A DNA stretch of 51,053 nt from Bacilli bacterium (GTDB lineage: Bacteria; Bacillota_I; Bacilli_A; RF39; UBA660), in assembly GCA_900769635.1 (NCBI GenBank), contig CAAGHJ010000026.1:1-51053 (forward strand), in the 5' to 3' direction. Below, piece after piece: positions 48,784 through 51,053 of the stretch; within the stretch, counting starts at the first letter, position 1; each line of letters starts with the position of its first letter. Made by a program: the position numbers and the translations under genes. The notes beneath the pieces are model-generated. The model was not told the origin of the DNA. It worked only from the letters and a program-made list of their open reading frames with translations, and ran no database searches.

Positions 48784-51053
48784 TGGAAAAAACTTTTGAT
48801 TATTTCGGAAAATTAATGAAAATTTTCCTACTTGCTTGTTTCGCAGTTGTTGATGTTATTTCTCCAGTTACATCGGCGTTTGCAAGTACACTTGATAATA
48901 ATGATGTAAATCCTTATCAGAAAGGAGACGTAGTAAAATCTGGTGTAAGTGCTGGTAGTCTAACAAACCCTGGTGATGTTCAAGTCATTAAAACTATATC
49001 TAAGACAGATACTCTTGGTAGATATAATATTAACTTTGAAATTAAGGGTAAAAATAATGTTAATACTAATAGTCATGATATTTATACAGTACTTGTGTTT
49101 GATAGATCTGGAAGTATGATTTGTGATAGTAAAAGTGATTCATATTCTTATGAAAGTACTTATCAGGCTGAAAGACCTTATACTCCATATACTGCTGCCG
49201 ATGGTACTACTATTTATTGTAGTAATTCGTATTCTGGTGATGGTAAACTTCTTTCTAATAAATGGGAAAGTGCAGTTAATGGAGGAGTTAATTTTTCAAG
49301 CACACTTGCTAATAAGTTAAATAGTGATACTAATAATCCTCTTGCTCATTTTAGCTTAGTTACATTTGCTTCTGATATTAGTAAGGCAAGTGATTGGCAG
49401 AATGTAGCATTTAGTAATAGTCAGTTTGGTCATCCTTGTGGTAGTACTTCTCTTGCTTATGCTATTAGTACTGCTAGAAGTAAATTGAGTAGTATTAATG
49501 ATGCTAATGCTAAAAAGGTTATGGTAATTATTAGTGATGGTGAACCTGATAATGAAAGATCTGCTAAAAATGAAGCTTATTATGCAAGAAATGATGGAAT
49601 TACTATTTATTCTATAGGTTATAATACAGATAGTAAAGCTAAGAAAATACTTGAAAATATTGCTGGTTCTACTGAACGTTATTCTGATGCTGATGATGCA
49701 ACAGTTTCTAAAAAAATGGAGGAACTTGCAAGCAGTATTTCAGAAAGTGATGCTGGTAGTAATGCTGTTTTAACTGATACGCTTAATACTAATGATTTTG
49801 ACTTTGTTTCTGGAGATAACGGAGTTAATTATAATGATGGTAAAATTACTTATAATGTTGGTGATATTACTGAAGAAGGTACGTCGTTTAATTTCTTAGT
49901 TGATATTAAAGGCGATACAGCAAATGGTATAGTAGATAGTAATGATGGATTTATACTTAATTATGAAAATGATGGAGATAAAGAGGTATCTACTATGGAA
50001 AATCCTAGTGTTTACTGGGAACAAAATAAGTATAGTTATAATGTAGAATATTATTATGATGGTCAGCTTGATAGTGACAGTGGTTATACTGTTAATGATC
50101 TAGTTGTTGGTACAAAAACTACTTATATTGATAAACCTAAGGATGGTTATGTTTTAAAAGAAGTTGTTAATAATGATACAGAAATTAAAGATAATTCAAC
50201 GGTTGTTCAGGTTAAATATGAAAAAATTAGAAATTTATCTTATAATGTAGAGTATTATTATGATAATGTAATTGATATTAATAATAGCTATTCTGTTAAT
50301 AATGTAGAATATGGTACAAAAACTACTTATGAAGACAAAATTAAAGAAGGTTACAGATTTAAAGAAGTTGTTAATAATGAAACTGAGGTTATTAATAATG
50401 ATGTAGTTGTTAAGGTGTATTATGAAAAAATAAAGGATTTAAGTTATGAGGTAAAATATTATTTTGATGGTGTAGAAAATAAAGATTTATCTTATACAGA
50501 AAATAATGTAGAGTATGGGACTGCTACTAAATATAAGAAAGTAGACTATACTGGTTACTATAAAGTAAGCGAAGAAAGTGTTGGTATTAAAGTTACTGAT
50601 AATAGTTTAGTTGTTAAGGTTTATTTTGAAAAAATTAAGGACCTTAGTTATAAAGTAGAATACTATTATGATGGAGTTAAGGAAAAAGATGCCTCTTATA
50701 GTGTTAATAATGTAGAATATGGTACAGAAACTACTTTTATTGATAAGAAGAAAACTGGATATAAACTTAGCAATGTTGAGAATAATAAGGTTTTAGTTAA
50801 AGATAATCATTTAGTTGTTAAAGTGTATTATGTAAAAGATACATTTAATTATACAGTTAAATATTATTATAATGAAATACTAGATAATTCTGCAACAGAA
50901 ACTAATAGTGGACTTTATGGAGATGTTGTTAATTCTTATACTGATAAAGTTAAGGATGGTTATGTACTTGATAAAGTTGATAATTTACCACTTACAATAA
51001 GTGAAATTAGTGATAATAATTTGATTAATGTATACTATAGACTTAGAAATGAT
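48783..51053 (+). CDS. VWA-domain surface protein with 68-residue repeats, partial
   Basis: At least 757 residues; the frame is open to the right edge. Start ATG 48783 overlaps the sortase stop by one base. Signal peptide: MKIFLLACFAVVDVISPVTS with cleavage near SAFA. VWA domain from about residue 95: MIDAS residues in FDRSGSM (DxSxS), STS and ISDGEPD, so metal-dependent adhesion is expected. Beta-strand linker, then from about residue 419 five repeats starting Y-x-V-(E/K)-YY(Y/F) at 50037, 50241, 50445, 50649 and 50850 (periods of 68, 68, 68 and 67 residues), each with GTxTTY and ending V-K-V-YY, resembling MucBP-like domains. Probably a host- or mucus-binding adhesin or pilus tip protein. 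Confidence 0.88.
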   Translation, partial: MEKTFDYFGKLMKIFLLACFAVVDVISPVTSAFASTLDNNDVNPYQKGDVVKSGVSAGSLTNPGDVQVIKTISKTDTLGRYNINFEIKGKNNVNTNSHDIYTVLVFDRSGSMICDSKSDSYSYESTYQAERPYTPYTAADGTTIYCSNSYSGDGKLLSNKWESAVNGGVNFSSTLANKLNSDTNNPLAHFSLVTFASDISKASDWQNVAFSNSQFGHPCGSTSLAYAISTARSKLSSINDANAKKVMVIISDGEPDNERSAKNEAYYARNDGITIYSIGYNTDSKAKKILENIAGSTERYSDADDATVSKKMEELASSISESDAGSNAVLTDTLNTNDFDFVSGDNGVNYNDGKITYNVGDITEEGTSFNFLVDIKGDTANGIVDSNDGFILNYENDGDKEVSTMENPSVYWEQNKYSYNVEYYYDGQLDSDSGYTVNDLVVGTKTTYIDKPKDGYVLKEVVNNDTEIKDNSTVVQVKYEKIRNLSYNVEYYYDNVIDINNSYSVNNVEYGTKTTYEDKIKEGYRFKEVVNNETEVINNDVVVKVYYEKIKDLSYEVKYYFDGVENKDLSYTENNVEYGTATKYKKVDYTGYYKVSEESVGIKVTDNSLVVKVYFEKIKDLSYKVEYYYDGVKEKDASYSVNNVEYGTETTFIDKKKTGYKLSNVENNKVLVKDNHLVVKVYYVKDTFNYTVKYYYNEILDNSATETNSGLYGDVVNSYTDKVKDGYVLDKVDNLPLTISEISDNNLINVYYRLRND
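50037..51053 (+). repeat. five 201-204-bp coding repeats in the surface protein
   Basis: Repeat units begin at 50037, 50241, 50445, 50649 and 50850, all in frame. Units share the V-E-YYYDG start and the SVNNVEYGT centre, with the rest more variable. The array continues past the window. Confidence 0.85.

Noticed and set aside
1..51053. Use of TGA as tryptophan (code 4)
   Set aside because: TGA ends recO, the DUF1016 gene, vanZ-RDD and the sortase at sensible positions, and Trp is written TGG.
1..51053. tRNA, rRNA genes and CRISPR arrays
   Set aside because: No cloverleaf with GTTCRA arm, rRNA signature or regularly spaced repeats were found by eye.

Overview
The window comes from an AT-rich, low-GC Gram-positive bacterium, most likely an uncultured gut member of the Bacilli (RF39/Erysipelotrichia-like). 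The support is the str operon order rpsL-rpsG-fusA with tuf nearby, the cdd-era-yqzL-recO cluster typical of Bacilli, strong AGGAGG ribosome binding sites, sigma-A promoters with many extended -10 boxes of the form TGTGATATAAT, sortase-anchored surface proteins and a YjcZ-like small sporulation-type protein. TGA is used as a normal stop, so this is code 11 and not the mycoplasma code. Most genes lie on the + strand. No tRNA, rRNA or CRISPR array was seen.

Layout. 1-1145: C-terminal part of a secreted Ser/Thr/Asn-rich protein. 1330-4248: a RecG-family protein in which every helicase motif is eroded and which has grown low-complexity inserts. 4412-4538: a free-standing small RNA gene with its own promoter and terminator. 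4.57-10.5 kb: an A-rich mobile island carrying Fic, a Mrr-nuclease/nSTAND3 NTPase, an OLD-family ATPase-TOPRIM nuclease, a truncated tyrosine integrase and a broken second fic copy. 10.8-12.3 kb: an internally duplicated protein of unknown function. 12.4-18.2 kb: a Bce-type peptide-antibiotic sensing and resistance module (response regulator, intramembrane-sensing kinase, ABC ATPase, 10-TM permease) followed by a VanZ-RDD membrane protein; two copies of a BceR-type operator precede the regulator and the ATPase. 18.2-21.8 kb (minus strand): MgtA-type P-type ATPase and a sigma-70-like factor. 22-23.4 kb: a cell-wall protein with an NPKT sorting signal. 23.8-28.5 kb: str operon and tuf. 28.7-31.5 kb: cdd, era, yqzL, recO and a DUF212 membrane protein. 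31.6-35.5 kb: a Pro/Tyr-rich small protein, an M29 aminopeptidase, a lipoprotein, a SepF-like N-terminus protein, and DUF948/YtxH envelope-stress proteins. 36-38.8 kb: comEA-comEC. 38.8-40.6 kb: a second small A-rich island (DUF1016 nuclease, HExxH peptidase, 3' fragment of a second DUF1016 gene). 40.6-43 kb: hypothetical and membrane proteins. 43-45.6 kb: rpsO-pnp, with a possible S15 autoregulatory leader. 45.7-47.7 kb: a nucleotidyltransferase, peptide deformylase and the YjcZ-like protein. 47.9-51 kb: class B sortase and its probable VWA/68-residue-repeat surface substrate, which runs off the window.

The most unusual items are: the motif-less RecG; the Fic / Mrr-nSTAND3 / OLD gene set as a candidate uncharacterised defence island; the same 'complete gene - cargo - 3' fragment of that gene' layout at two unrelated loci; a recurring CCC(C)(G)ATAGGG element placed 39-43 bases upstream of the -10 box of several promoters; two compact small RNA genes; and an Ile at the normally invariant Pro of the S12 PGVRYH loop. 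All functional statements rest on reading motifs by eye; no database search was run.
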